A DNA stretch of 64,000 nucleotides, taken from the NCBI GenBank assembly GCA_013433145.1, contig CM024190.1, positions 8,346,120 to 8,410,119 of the forward strand. Reading direction: 5' to 3'. Of this stretch, positions 1-16,419 are shown piece by piece. The notes beneath the pieces are model-generated. The model was not told the DNA's origin and searched no databases. It was given only the letters and a program-made list of their open reading frames with translations. Within the stretch, counting starts at the first letter, position 1; each line of letters begins with the position of its first letter. Source of the stretch: Ascaris suum (lineage: Eukaryota; Nematoda; Chromadorea; Rhabditida; Ascarididae). The translations under genes and the position numbers were made by a program.

Positions 1-350
1 GTTCTACGTTCCAACTTGTACCTCACTATTGTGAAGCAGCGTTGTTATGCCCAAAATCAGGGTGACCCGACCCGCGAGTTCCGATCTCGGAGCGCCGTAC
101 GTACCAGAGGTCTCTAGAGCATCGCAGCTCAGCGCGTTTCAAGCACACCTAGAAGGGCCTGAGGTTCGGGACGTTCGGAGAGTCGGGGAATTCCGAGAGT
201 ATTCAGAAACCCTAGAGGATAAAACCATCTCAAGAGGGGATTCCTTCCCATACCACTCCCTTCCCCATCCTCCCATTCCCTTCCATCACTATCCAGCCTT
301 GTTACGAATGCACTTTGTAGAGGCCTGTTGCAGTGCAAACACTTAATTTC
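1..350. repeat. GC-rich decayed interspersed segment (suspected)
   Basis: Positions 47 to about 345 are markedly richer in GC than the next 1.5 kb and are open in frames on both strands (+ strand ORF 47-346, 99 codons, Arg/Ser/Pro rich). The right part, about 235-300, is a CCTCCC/TTCCC pyrimidine tract like others scattered through the window. No splice sites frame the ORF and no family is recognised. I read it as a decayed repeat copy rather than a gene; an exon of a gene entering from the left is the alternative. Confidence 0.25.
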
Positions 351-2040
351 ACTACGTTATGCAAATGAATCACACTGACCGATGGGCATTGTTGTCAATG
401 GGTTGAGTCAACATACTGCTTTAGTGGATCGTGACGAATCACGAATATAATCCGCTTGGCTGTGGTCACTCATCACCTATCGAAATTGTTTCAGTATCTG
501 AGGGTCATTGAAGTTTTTGTGTTTGAATCATGTTTTCTGTTGCCTACACTAGCACTCTCTAAGCATTCCACTCTAGATTTCATTACGTTATGCATCTATC
601 AAAGATAATTTCATAGTTAGTCGTTTTTCATCATTGACCTTTTTTTCTTTCCATGAAAAATTGCTTAGAATTTTTGAAGAATTTTTATCCTATACTTCAT
701 GGATTTTTTTTGCTAGTAATTTATATTTTTGACTCTGTTCCAGTTTAACCTACCTTCTTTTAAAATAATAGTCTAAGGTTCCAATTGCCCTCCCTCCCCC
801 TCTCCTTTTGAAAAATTATGCCCTCGTTTTTGCAATTGCAAATTCAACTATTTTTTATTCGAAATAAAGTTCCCGCGTCCATTATTCGCGTCGAGCATTT
901 TTTCTTGTTTGCAAAATTTGAACGCTCATTTTTAGACTTCTTTATTTTTACTGCAGGACCTCTTAACTAATTTCAAACGAAATTATAAATATAAAGGTCA
1001 TTTTGAAAAAGGTCCAAAAGCACGCGTATTTTATAGCGGCTCGGTTTTCAATTTATCTTTCATTTTACCCTTGTGTCTATGACGACCATAGATCGGCGGT
1101 CGAGATCGGCAACATCACTCGCCACGAAATCTGAACACTTGGAGAAGTGATGGTTATCTTCATAACGACTCGTGGCCACTGATGTTGAGTCATGTGAACC
1201 TGTGAACCATGACTTTGATCGGTCCTTCCACCTTCACCTGGACGCACTTGTCATCAGTTAACGGCATTCATTATTAGCTTTTTTGATGAGTCTTGTTCAG
1301 GAATAACATAATCGGCTTGTTCAACACCGCTCAGTCAATCTAGTGAAGCTTTCTGCTCAGCGACAAGACTCCCACTTCATTTTGTTTTATGCCATTCAGG
1401 TCACACGAAAATTGAATTCATATCCGTTGGGTCAGATTAGTTAAAATGTGGGGACGTTATTGTGAATTGGCACGTAGACTTGTTAACGAGTACAGTATTT
1501 TGTTGCATAATTGATTTGTTATTGGTGATTTGCGAAAGTGATCGGTGAAACAGAGCAGGTTGTAAAAGAGCATTTCGTTGCAGTTCCGCTAATACGCTTC
1601 TGCCTCATGTTTTTTTTTTCTTTTCGTGGTATTTTTAATGTCTAAGACACTAACATTTTTTCATGCATTAGTTTTTATGGCCTTTTTCGAGGGTGAATTG
1701 CATAATCAACCATTAGTGCAATATCGCAGTTTAATAGGGCATATATCTTCGATGGTTCACGGTGTATGATCGCAGGCAACAAATAAGAAGCTGCTATTCT
1801 ATGAACGTTCATTTCATGCTGTCCTGGGTAATGAGCATTCTAGTTCTTACTGGTATTTATCACCGGAAAAGTTCCTTTTGATGAGGGAGGGCGGATTTTA
1901 GGTATCGACCAAGTTTTGTGGCCCTCAGATGAGAAGTAATCGCAAGAATCGGGGTATACTCAACATCGGTGTCCATGAATTCTGAGGATTTTTCAGTTAC
2001 ACTCAAAGGTCCAAAGACTTGTAATTATCATTCCTTTCTT
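351..2040. other. intergenic, no gene seen
   Basis: AT-rich sequence with poly-T runs and frequent stops in all frames. I see no exon-like island, RNA gene or clear repeat here. Confidence 0.5.
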
Positions 2041-2043
2041 AGC

Positions 2044-3099
2044 TTAACATTCACAAGTATCATGTAGCGAAGTGTAGGAAACCTGCAGCCCACGGTTGCA
2101 AATTGTGTGTAAAGAGCATTCAGCATGTGCCGTGAGAGAGAAGTAGTCATGCCTCATCACTCTTGCAGGAAAAAAGGGACAGAACACAGTCGAACTAATG
2201 ATTAAATTAAGAAACTGCTTTGAGACCAAACCATGAAGCAGATGAAGGGTTTCAAGGTTTTTACAACCGTGAAAATCAAGATTTCCGAAGGTAGATTTAT
2301 TTTTACGCTGCAATGTGGCAACGACGATTAAAGGGGAGGTGCTACAATGGATGTTGTTTGCTGCATGACGATGTTGACGATGACAACAGCTTGTTGCAAT
2401 AGCATTGGGCTGTTCGTTTCGCATGAGGCGATAGGCAAACATTTGTCTTTACGCGCGCGTTTCTGCAGTTACATTTAGTGATGGTTGACGGCGTCTCATC
2501 GGACCACTTTTGATGTGCTACGCGGGCTGTTTAGCATTATGCGCACTGGACGAGTGATCTTCCACTCATTTTTGCAGCTGCTTCAGAACTTCTGGTTACC
2601 CTTTGTTCGTGTGTTTACCTTTTTCTTGATTCTCTCATGGTTACCCAACTTAGCAGTTTTGTCGATCTTGTCTTTGTATCTACACCCGCAGGAAAAAGGT
2701 TGACTGGCAAGTACCAGGCATTGGTTAGAAGCTGAAGTATACCTTTGGAGTTTGACAAGCAAAGTGCTTGCCAAGTGCAAAACTGTATTTTGACTTTTCG
2801 AGGCTACGTCTTCTTGCAGTGTGTTATAGCAGAACTGAAATTTTAAACTGTGAAGGTAGGCTACGTCCTGCACAAAGGTATTGAACAAGCAGTGTTGAAG
2901 AGACGGATGCTGCATTGGCATACTGCGCGCTGCAAATGTAGATTTGCAAAACAGCGTAACGGAAGCTAGTAAGGTACAACAATGCCTGGGGGTAGCAAAA
3001 GTAAGGTTTAATATTGGAAACGCTCGCAACACCACGAATTTCTGAACGAAGAGGTGCTAAAAGTGCTGTTTTGAAAAGAAAATTACACCTCCAATACAC
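2044..3099 (-). other. unrecognised minus-strand open frames
   Basis: Two long minus-strand open frames (2044-2442, 132 codons; 2583-3035, 150 codons) and an overlapping one (2824-3099) occupy this kilobase. The predicted peptides are rich in Cys, His, Leu and Ser without an ordered domain, and no paired splice sites or phase-matched partners were found. The 150-codon frame is the longest in the window, but in 64 kb of this composition it may be chance or a dead repeat. Not claimed as a gene. Confidence 0.12.
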
Positions 3100-8750
<5,651 letters not shown>

Positions 8751-8752
8751 TT

Positions 8753-8795
8753 TATTTCATGATGCAGGTTTATCACCGCCCGCGTCTGAAATAAG
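8753..8795 (+). promoter_or_regulatory. probable trans-splice acceptor and short 5' UTR
   Basis: An acceptor-like sequence ending in GCAG at 8766 lies 29 bases before the ATG at 8796, and an in-frame TGA at 8787-8789 separates them. This is the arrangement expected where a nematode pre-mRNA receives a spliced leader. The pyrimidine tract is modest, so an ordinary cis-splice acceptor for an upstream non-coding exon is equally possible. Confidence 0.35.
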
Positions 8796-9056
8796 ATGCC
8801 CTGCCCGTCGCCTGCTCTTGATTATCGGCCAACGCCTCAGTTTGTGGCAATCTTGGCTTTCTTCGTTGCACCGCTCTTCTACGTCGTAGGCAGCCTCGTG
8901 ATCGGTCTATTTTGGCTGATTGCCAGTGTGATCAGGATGATGTTCGACGATCTTCTATATCGCATCTATACTGACGTCTCACCTGCTATTATTGCTGAAG
9001 AGGGAGTCACCCGTATGTCCTCTTTTCCACCGAGTGGTGAAGAGGAAAGTGAAGAG
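8796..9056 (+). CDS. membrane protein gene, exon 1
   Basis: 87 codons. Holds the first hydrophobic segment (FVAILAFFVAPLFYVVGSLV and onward), then a turn with MMFDDLLYRIYTD, and ends in the acidic run GEEESEE. Donor GAG|GTGAAT, phase 0. Confidence 0.68.
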
Positions 9057-12000
9057 GTGAATTTATTACATGTTTACTTTTCATAGGACGTGCTTTTTGT
9101 ATCATTCGGACTATACATAGACGCGTCTCCTTCCTTATCATCCTCACCCCCTCCTCCTCGAGCCCCATCGCATGCTCAATTTGAAATGGATTTTTGCGCC
9201 GATTTATTTGCCACTCGTCAACTGAGTTACCGCCACCCAAAAATTTCAAAACGTTCTAGTTCGCAAATCAGAGGTTATAATGGAAAGTAAAGTAAATGTG
9301 GCTCAGCACGCAAATCCATATTTGTGTCGCAAATGGAATTTTTGAGAAATCCTAGTGCGCAAAGCCTTCAACGAAATTCCCGTAAGAAATAGCAATAATT
9401 TCGCTATCATAAAATATGAACAGTTTTTGAGATGAGGATTTTGGTAAGAATTCCGTGCGTGACAGACCGTTGGGGATTGCTTTGAGCAGGCAGAGACCAC
9501 CTGTAAGTAGAATTAGTGCAAAATTTATGAGAGGATAAATGGAGTATACAGAATCCTGTAAAGGCTAAATCCGTGATGCTGCCGCACGTAGATACAGTGG
9601 CGTCTATGTAGATGGATCTTATGAAGTGGGGCTTCTTCGTGGTTGAGCATGAAGGAAGCATTCTAACTAAGAAAGCTTAATAACTAGTGCAATAGACTTT
9701 AGAGTGAAGTGCTCGCAAGCGAGAGCGAAGAAACCATCGACCTAGAGGATGCGTGCAAGCGCCAAACGTTCCTGCCGGAGTTGCCAAACGAGCAGATGAT
9801 ATCAGATCACCCACATGAGGTCAGTATACTGGTAGCAGATATCTTCAAGAATTGATTACGAGCAGACGCTTAGATACTGTTTTATGCGGTGAGCGTCGTC
9901 TGTGTGTGATAACAACTGAAGTTTTCAATTTGAAGCTTATTTATTAGAGCGGCAGGTTTTTTGTTGTGACATGACCTAGCATATGGCATATCTTCAGTTA
10001 CTATGTATATGCTTCTTTAGTAGTGATGACAGCCCCTATTATGCTCGCTGATGCTGAACGATACACCAAAGTAACCGTTGATTGGGTTCTTGTTTTATCA
10101 CTTGAAGGCGCTGACTTGCGTTCGTTTCCGCTCGTGATGCAGCGGTTGTTCGTGATTACCGGAGGTCAGTAAAAACGTTGCTTATGAGCATAAAAAAGCG
10201 ATTTAATGGTGTTGCTGTGATATGCGTTTTGCTGGATGCTGTAAGTGGTAGGAGAGGTACTCGACGAAGTGTGAGTGGGCACCGACGGAGCGCGATTTAG
10301 CAACATATCTGTTAAGCTTTTCGAAGGGAGCAGTTATATGAAAAGATTCGCTGGTATTTGCGTTATTAGAACAAGTTCTCAGTGATTATGCGCAAATTAT
10401 TTGTGAGGTCATGTTTTGTGTGTGAGCGTTGAGGTAATTCGTTGTTGACAAGGACATGAGCAGAAGAGTTTTGTATTGTCAGCGAAAAACAAATTCGCCA
10501 GCGCATGCAGAGACTCGGTTGTCATGAGATGTCATGGGAATGAGTGTCCTGTAGCGAATTAAGTGAGGGAATTCAGGTTTTTCTAGGACCAGAGTTAACG
10601 GGGATGATCAGCCGATTCCGCAATAATGGACTAACTTCATAATCGTAACGTATGTGGACGACAATGTTGAGGTAGAAGTTTTCCTATAGTATTAATGAGC
10701 TAAGAGTGGTAAATTTGTTAATTACGGCTAGACTACGTTTTCGTTCTCCAGCTATTTGCGCAAATTTCTCCGGCTATTAGTTCTTCAGCTCCAGCTGTCC
10801 AACTGTTGGACTAACAAAAAGATGAGGACCCTTGCATGATATGGCTCAGCAAGGATCGAGTTCCAGAATTCTGAAAGAACTTCAGTTTACGTCTTCTTTC
10901 ATCTGAAAATCCTAGGTTTGGGCATTGCGGCTTGTTTCTCTCATTATTCACGGAATAGTCTGAGTTAAGGCAAGGAGTGGAATATTTCAGGATCAGAAAG
11001 AAAGGGGACAGTTGAAACGAGCTAAGTGCTATAAGCAATAGCAACAACATGCAACGGATCGATGGAAGATCGCACCATACCGCGGCTCATTCGATGAAGT
11101 GTTTGTGGGTCAGAGATGGACGCAATCCGTTGAGTTCTGGCTCAAGCGGCAGCATGATCTTTGTAACCGTCGAGTGCTGCTCTCCACCAAACATTCGATC
11201 TCGTCTTAAAGCGCCTCTTATTTCATTTCCTGTTCGTGGCGCTTTTAGTTGTCTAATTTCCGGTGACATTTTTCATCTTCTTCCGCATTTTATTTTTTAT
11301 TTATGTTTTTTGGTCAGAATGACTTCCTTATATCCACTGCCTTCACAATCTACATGATTGTCAACTTTAATAACTGTACAATTTCGCATCAGGCTAAACA
11401 GTGGACTTGCCATGTGTCAACGAATACCGCCTTTACAAATGCCATTATAAAATCGTAGAAGCATGTGTCCCACAGCAACGATCTTGTTTCCCTTGCATCA
11501 TCTGTTTTCCATTTCAGTATTTCTGGCATCCGATTGTCAGATGGTGCGTAATGCAAATGAGAGAAAAGAATAAAAATGTTTAGATGAAAGAAGAGGTGTG
11601 TTCAGTGTGCAAAATTTCGAAAATTATTATAAGATCCTTGTTGTGTGGTCACTTAACCACGCAAACTGCCTAGCATCGATGTCCAGTGCGGAGAAAATTT
11701 TGATCCTTCCAAATGATACTCTTTCGTACTGATTAAACATCTGTTAACGATTTATCACAAGCAGAAATTATTTGCACTGATTAAGAAACTGTGTTAAGCG
11801 TAAATCAAAATGCAGTGGACCATAAACAATTACTGCGGTACTTTTGAGACAGTTAATCGCGATCTGGTTGACTAGGTGAATTGGTTTTTGCTTTGTTGGA
11901 AAGGTGTTAAATTAATGCCATCTTAAATTTATCTCAGGATAGAGTTATCGGAACAGAGGGTCGATTGGGGCCATACGTTCTTGAGGTGTTTAACCCTTCC

Positions 12001-12135
12001 GAGCTTATGAGTCGCCTACGGCCATTGAATCTTCGTGTGCTAATAGTCTCATTCGTTTTATGCCTTGCGGCAGTCTCTACCATTTCCTTTCTGATGGAGT
12101 GTTTTGGCATGGTGAACTTCCTACTCTTACTGTAA
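8796..12135 (+). CDS. orphan two-segment membrane protein, 191 aa, three exons
   Basis: Joined from 8796-9056, 9703-9819 and 11938-12135; all three junctions are phase 0 and the join reads open to TAA at 12133. The protein begins MPCPSPALDY. It has an uncharged hydrophobic stretch at about residues 16-46 (long enough for one long helix or a tight hairpin), a hydrophilic and acidic middle (about 50-155; runs of Glu/Ser around 81-104), and a second hydrophobic segment from about 160 to the C-terminus at 191. There is no cleavable-type signal peptide. The ATG was chosen because an in-frame TGA lies just upstream. I recognise no family or catalytic motif; a small integral membrane protein is the most that can be said. 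Same strand as the myosin gene, 17 kb upstream. Exon order and phases make it a good gene model; the function is unknown. Confidence 0.68.
9703..9819 (+). CDS. membrane protein gene, exon 2
   Basis: 39 codons between acceptor ACTTTAG and donor GAG|GTCAGT, phase 0 on both sides. Encodes an acidic hydrophilic stretch (SEVLASESEETIDLEDACKR and onward) that continues the Glu/Ser run ending exon 1, which supports the join. Confidence 0.65.
11938..12135 (+). CDS. membrane protein gene, exon 3 (terminal)
   Basis: 65 codons plus TAA after acceptor ATCTCAG, phase 0. Begins DRVIGTEGRLGPYVLEVFNP, then a basic SRLRPLNLR leading into a C-terminal hydrophobic segment of about 32 residues that ends FLLLL-stop. 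A basic flank before a terminal hydrophobic helix is typical of a membrane anchor. Confidence 0.65.
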   Translation, partial: DRVIGTEGRLGPYVLEVFNPSELMSRLRPLNLRVLIVSFVLCLAAVSTISFLMECFGMVNFLLLL

Positions 12136-13470
12136 TAGGAGTGCTTTATTCCACAATGAACGGTGACTTCTTCCGACTTCCTGAAGAAGATTTTCGACAG
12201 TTTTTTACCTCCGCAAAATCAAAAGTGCACTTTTATGGTATCGATGAGACTTGGCTGATAGGCAGGCGCGCTTTCCTCAAAGGGATACAGGCATACTCCT
12301 TCGTAATTCTTCGTGAATTGTTGCTTGTATCGTTGAACTAAATTTTCTTTTCTCCATATGAGGCGAAAGCGGAAGAAATATAAAAGCACTCCGACCCGAC
12401 ATGGACATCAGAAAGGTTGGTAAATTACTGCGCACAATAATGTATATATACGTGTGTACCGTATTCGTTCATATTGTGCATATCCTCTGTTTTGTACCGT
12501 ATTTGCTCGTTCATAGGGTTTTCCGTTTTTTTTCACAAGGCATCCATGAATTTAAGTCTATTTTGGAAAGTTGCTGGACTATACAAATTTCTCAAAAAAT
12601 GATCCAAAGTCGAGTGCGGACTTGGCTTGGAACTTGGAGGCGCTGAGTCCGTGATATAGCGTACTGGCACACTGCATTAGGAAAATTCCCTGACATGATT
12701 GATATGAAGAGATATTTTAATTGCCGAAGAATGAAGGTATCCCGGAATGCATGCATCTATTTAATTTCCCTAAGGTATACATCTTTCTTCTACTTTCATC
12801 TTAATGTATTCCACTTTCAAAATCTGTGAAGGGCATGAAAGTGTGATGTGTAAAAAAGGAAGTTTGTACCAGAAGGATGTGGCGGATGTGATATGGGTTG
12901 TTTATGATTAATACCATATGATGTAGAGCAGAAAAAAAAAGTGGAATATATCACAGTGATACATTCCCTTCGCATATCGAACTCTTCCTAGTAACAGTGA
13001 TTAAGCAGGCGTCATCGCTACGTTATCGTGTTCCATTAAACTGCGCAATTCGCCGTATATAATAAGCATTGTAAATCTCGAAATGAACACTTCATTTGGG
13101 CGATAAGGAGGTATAACCGTTATGAGTGCACTTTCTGAGGAACCTATCAAGGATCAATAGGCTGTTAAGCACCAGAAGTTGGCACATTCCTGCAAAGAAC
13201 GTTTGTTGTTGTTGGCTGTGCAGCGACACATTCAGGTTGTGCAACGTTTGTTGTTGGTGATCGCACCTGGGATGAATGCTGATGTATAGCTGTGACTGTG
13301 ATTTATACCGTAGATTAAATGATACAAACGTCTTGTTTGACCTAACTACATCAAGCCGCTAGTGCTTTTAAGGTGGGACACTACATATGTACTAGGTCGT
13401 AGCTGAGCACGTCGATATTCTTTTAGTCTCGTTGTTCCGCTGATGGGAATTTCGAGTGCGTGGGAGGGGA
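12136..13470. other. 3' flank of the membrane protein gene, no further gene seen
   Basis: AT-rich with frequent stops. The 3' UTR should start here, but I see no canonical AATAAA close to the stop. A short word (AACGTTTGTTGTTG) is repeated near 13198 and 13244. No exon recognised. Confidence 0.4.
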
Positions 13471-13594
13471 AGTTATTGTTTGAATTCGGTTGCGCCTCAT
13501 TGAAGAGGAAACGCTCAAAAGAAGCAGCTGCAACTGCTCGCAACGATCAGCGACGGTGATGTGCTCTCCGCCTGATTTCGACATCCACTAGTTT

Positions 13595-13747
13595 ATGAGC
13601 GGTACAGCGGCACGCCGAACAGTGCGGCGTGCGGATTTAGGCGCGTTGCGCGTTGATGACATTCGCGAAGAGTTCACGCTCAACATAGCGACCATGCGAA
13701 TGCGTCACCTCCTCCACTCAGCACCACTTCAGCGCGATCGTTATTAA
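13595..13747 (+). other. short GC-rich open frame, unassigned
   Basis: A 50-codon ATG-to-TAA frame (MSGTAARRTVRRADLGALRV then DDIREEF...) sits in a GC-rich island (about 13560-13740) within AT-rich DNA. Codon choice looks coding-like, but there is no recognised family and no convincing donor. A stretch at about 13650-13690 resembles one near 25766-25806, so both may be copies of one repeat. Directly after it, CGTCCCAGTCGTTC is repeated at 13774-13787 and 13809-13822. Confidence 0.2.
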
Positions 13748-13749
13748 CG

Positions 13750-14571
13750 ACTCGATTATTATCGCCTCTTTGACGTCCCAGTCGTTCTTTACTCTATGAC
13801 TTTCTAGTCGTCCCAGTCGTTCATTCTTGTTTCGAGATATATTCAAGTTTGTATAATAGCGGAATCAGTGCTGATAGCAACGTGTTCCGAGCCTTTCAAA
13901 CCATCTCAATTCAGTCTACTGCCTGATTTTATTTTGCGCATTAAATTTAGGCATGAGGTACGAATTTTTAGTGTGTGGTCATTCTACGACAACATTTTGT
14001 GTAATAACAGTTATTCTTTTCGTCCAGTAATCCTTTACCTCTCATTATCGCTCTATATGTGTTTCGAGTGTTGGGGGTGCGGGGGGGGGGGGGCTGTTAA
14101 TTTCACTTTCAAGGGCTGTTCTATCTTTTATTAAATATTGTTTGATGACGCAGAAAATAAAAAAATGTTGTTTTCGAAGTGGATTGCAGTAAAAATATTG
14201 AAGAAATTTTTAAACCGCATCATTAAGAAGTAAGGAACAATACGCGGTAAATATCGACAGAAAAGCGTTGAAGCAATGAAAAGTAAAGTACCTTTGAAAT
14301 GAATGCCTTTATCGGTTTTTACCAATTATCTTCTGCTTGTCGGTTTTCTCTCGTTCAGGGTCAGCTTTCTAGTGATATAGACAACCTTCTAGTAGCTGGT
14401 TGGCTTCCCTTATATTCCTAGAAATATGAAATATGAGGCCGAGACCACTTTAAAGCACCTCTCATCTTACATTCTTTGCTGAATCTTTCTAGACGATAGT
14501 TCGCGTTGAATAGGTCCTTGTGTTATTATTGCAAGGAAAGCTTGAGGTCGAAGGTGCTTGCCACAACTACG

Positions 14572-14572
<1 letters not shown>
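13750..14572. other. no gene seen
   Basis: AT-rich sequence with a run of 13 G at 14081-14093. No exon-like segment recognised. Confidence 0.4.

Positions 14573-14645
<73 letters not shown>
14573..14645. repeat. (TA)n microsatellite, 73 bp
   Basis: Uninterrupted TA dinucleotide repeat. The predicted Ile-Tyr peptides here are artefacts of the repeat. Confidence 0.97.
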
Positions 14646-14648
<3 letters not shown>

Positions 14649-15600
14649 CAAGATGCATCCTCAACGCGTACTGGCTTTAGAAGAGATTTTGTTCGAGGTG
14701 GAGGTTGAGAAAAAATGATTGTTCGTCATTAAACAGAATTAGCTTCATTCGCACTCGATTGCAGGTTAGAATTGATCGTTAATCAATCATTTCGAGATGA
14801 CGCCGCTAAGTGAAATTGTTTTGGAATTGACGCACAATGCCATTTCCTACTGAATGCAAAAAAAGCGAGACAACTATCATCGCTTCGCATGTCACTATAT
14901 ACTTCACTCGTTGCAAACAGATTGCATTTGTTTAACTATACTTCTTGATTGTTTTTGTATATGCCGCTTGAAAAGATGCGCTTTTCCTTGTAATGTCGAT
15001 CAAGTGCGGTTATAGGTCGAAAGTAACTTTTTGTTTCGTAGTTCGGTCGTGATCTATTTTGGCTAAGAAAATTTTTTGGTTGAAGTGAACCAAACATTCG
15101 ATCTTGAATTTTTTTGCCTCTCGATTCTTGGGAACATTAGGAGAACATCAGGAGTCATATGGAAGTTCCGCCTGCCTAATTTCGTCGAAATTAAAAACAT
15201 TAAGGGGTTGCATGATTCATCTGATGTTGTTCCTACGTCGTCTCTTACCGCTTGCAATTTCTGTGTGTTCGTTTGCACAATGCATTTTCTACAACAGTCT
15301 CAGTTTCATCTCTCGCCTTTTCCTTCCATGTTTATTCTCGAATCCAAAATTTCACACGAGGTCGAGCGAATTAGTTCAGTGTCGGCTGTCATGATCCATA
15401 TCCGCTGAAGAGGTTTGCTGAGGAGCCTCAAAGCTGCACTCTTATAGTGAAGTTCTTGGGCTCTTCATGCAACTAAGGGCCAGGTAGTGTTAGTCAAGGA
15501 TGGCTTCGACAGAGTGGTGGTTAACCATTCGCCATGACGATTCAACGGATGAATCGGTTGAGGTGTTCAAATGTTGTTGGGTCTTAAAGAAGCGTCAGCT
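14646..15600. other. no gene seen
   Basis: Mixed AT-rich sequence. Open frames at 15063-15408 exist on both strands but have no splice context or recognisable domain. Confidence 0.4.
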
Positions 15601-15985
15601 TTGACAAGACCGTTCTCCAATTAAGCTAGAATTGAGGAACGATGTGCCTAATTTATTCACAATCGTTTACACGGGTGCTATAGCTCTTACAGGCGTAAAG
15701 GGGAGCAAAAATTCTGATGATCGACTGGAGCCAAGTCGAACGAAGACGGCATGGATTTGGATCAGAAGGGGCTTAAGAACAAAATGGCAGTGGAGATGCC
15801 AAAAACATAAAGTTGCGATTGCTTCCTCGTCGTCCTTCGCTACTTGCCATCCTAGCACTAATGAAGCACCTTTTAAATAAGCAGTGAATTTTCATTTCGC
15901 GAGCGAGCTTGGAATGAAACAGGCTGAACCCAGGGAACTCAATACGACTCCCGGAATTGTAGAGTCTACCGAAGCGCATCCCATA
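15600..15985. repeat. decayed interspersed repeat (suspected)
   Basis: About 385 bases of higher GC, open on both strands (+ 15632-15880; - 15667-15858 and 15773-15979). The + frame includes a Ser/Arg-rich stretch RLEPSRTKTAW. No splice sites fit, no known domain. It has the look of a dispersed repeat in strongylid genomes, but that is an impression, not a database result. Confidence 0.3.
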
Positions 15986-16144
15986 TTTGTTGGATCTGGG
16001 TATAGGCTTGATCGTTTGCTTCTATGAGCGTTTCTGACTCTGAACTCTACGTCAATAAAGTGCCTCTATTGCTAAGAAAGCAGTGACGACTCGGTACTTG
16101 CTCATGAAAACAGCTGAAAGACTGGAATTGCAGCCGTTGTTTGA

Positions 16145-16418
16145 TGAGCGATGATGATCAGCTACGCGTTTTCTTTCAAACTCTGTGCAAACGGCAGGTA
16201 CTTGTAACAATGTGACACTTTCACTGTAGAGCTGCTAATACTCAAAACATTTTGGAGGGGGAATTATGAAGACTCCGCTGTTGGAGCAGTGTGTACGAAA
16301 GATTGGCAAACCCTCGGTTGACCAGAAGTTAGTGTATCAAAATTTGGACAGCTATGCATTAAAAGCTGTGGCAGAAGAATTTTCAAACGGCCAGCGCGTA
16401 GTAACATGCTTGTGGTGA
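16145..16418 (+). mobile_element. possible mariner-like transposase relic
   Basis: Coding-like pieces lie in adjacent frames with frameshifts and stops. The frame from 16229 to 16321 gives GNYEDSAVGAVCTKDWQTL; the frame from 16266 to 16418 continues with GKPSVDQKLVYQNLDSYALK and then AVAEEFSNGQ. The order (E-D-x-A-V...W, then G-[RK]-P-S, then L-A-E-E-F-like) recalls the N-terminal helix-turn-helix region of mariner transposases. No catalytic D,D34D region and no terminal inverted repeats were seen. If right, it is a short dead fragment. Confidence 0.28.
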
Positions 16419-16419
16419 T

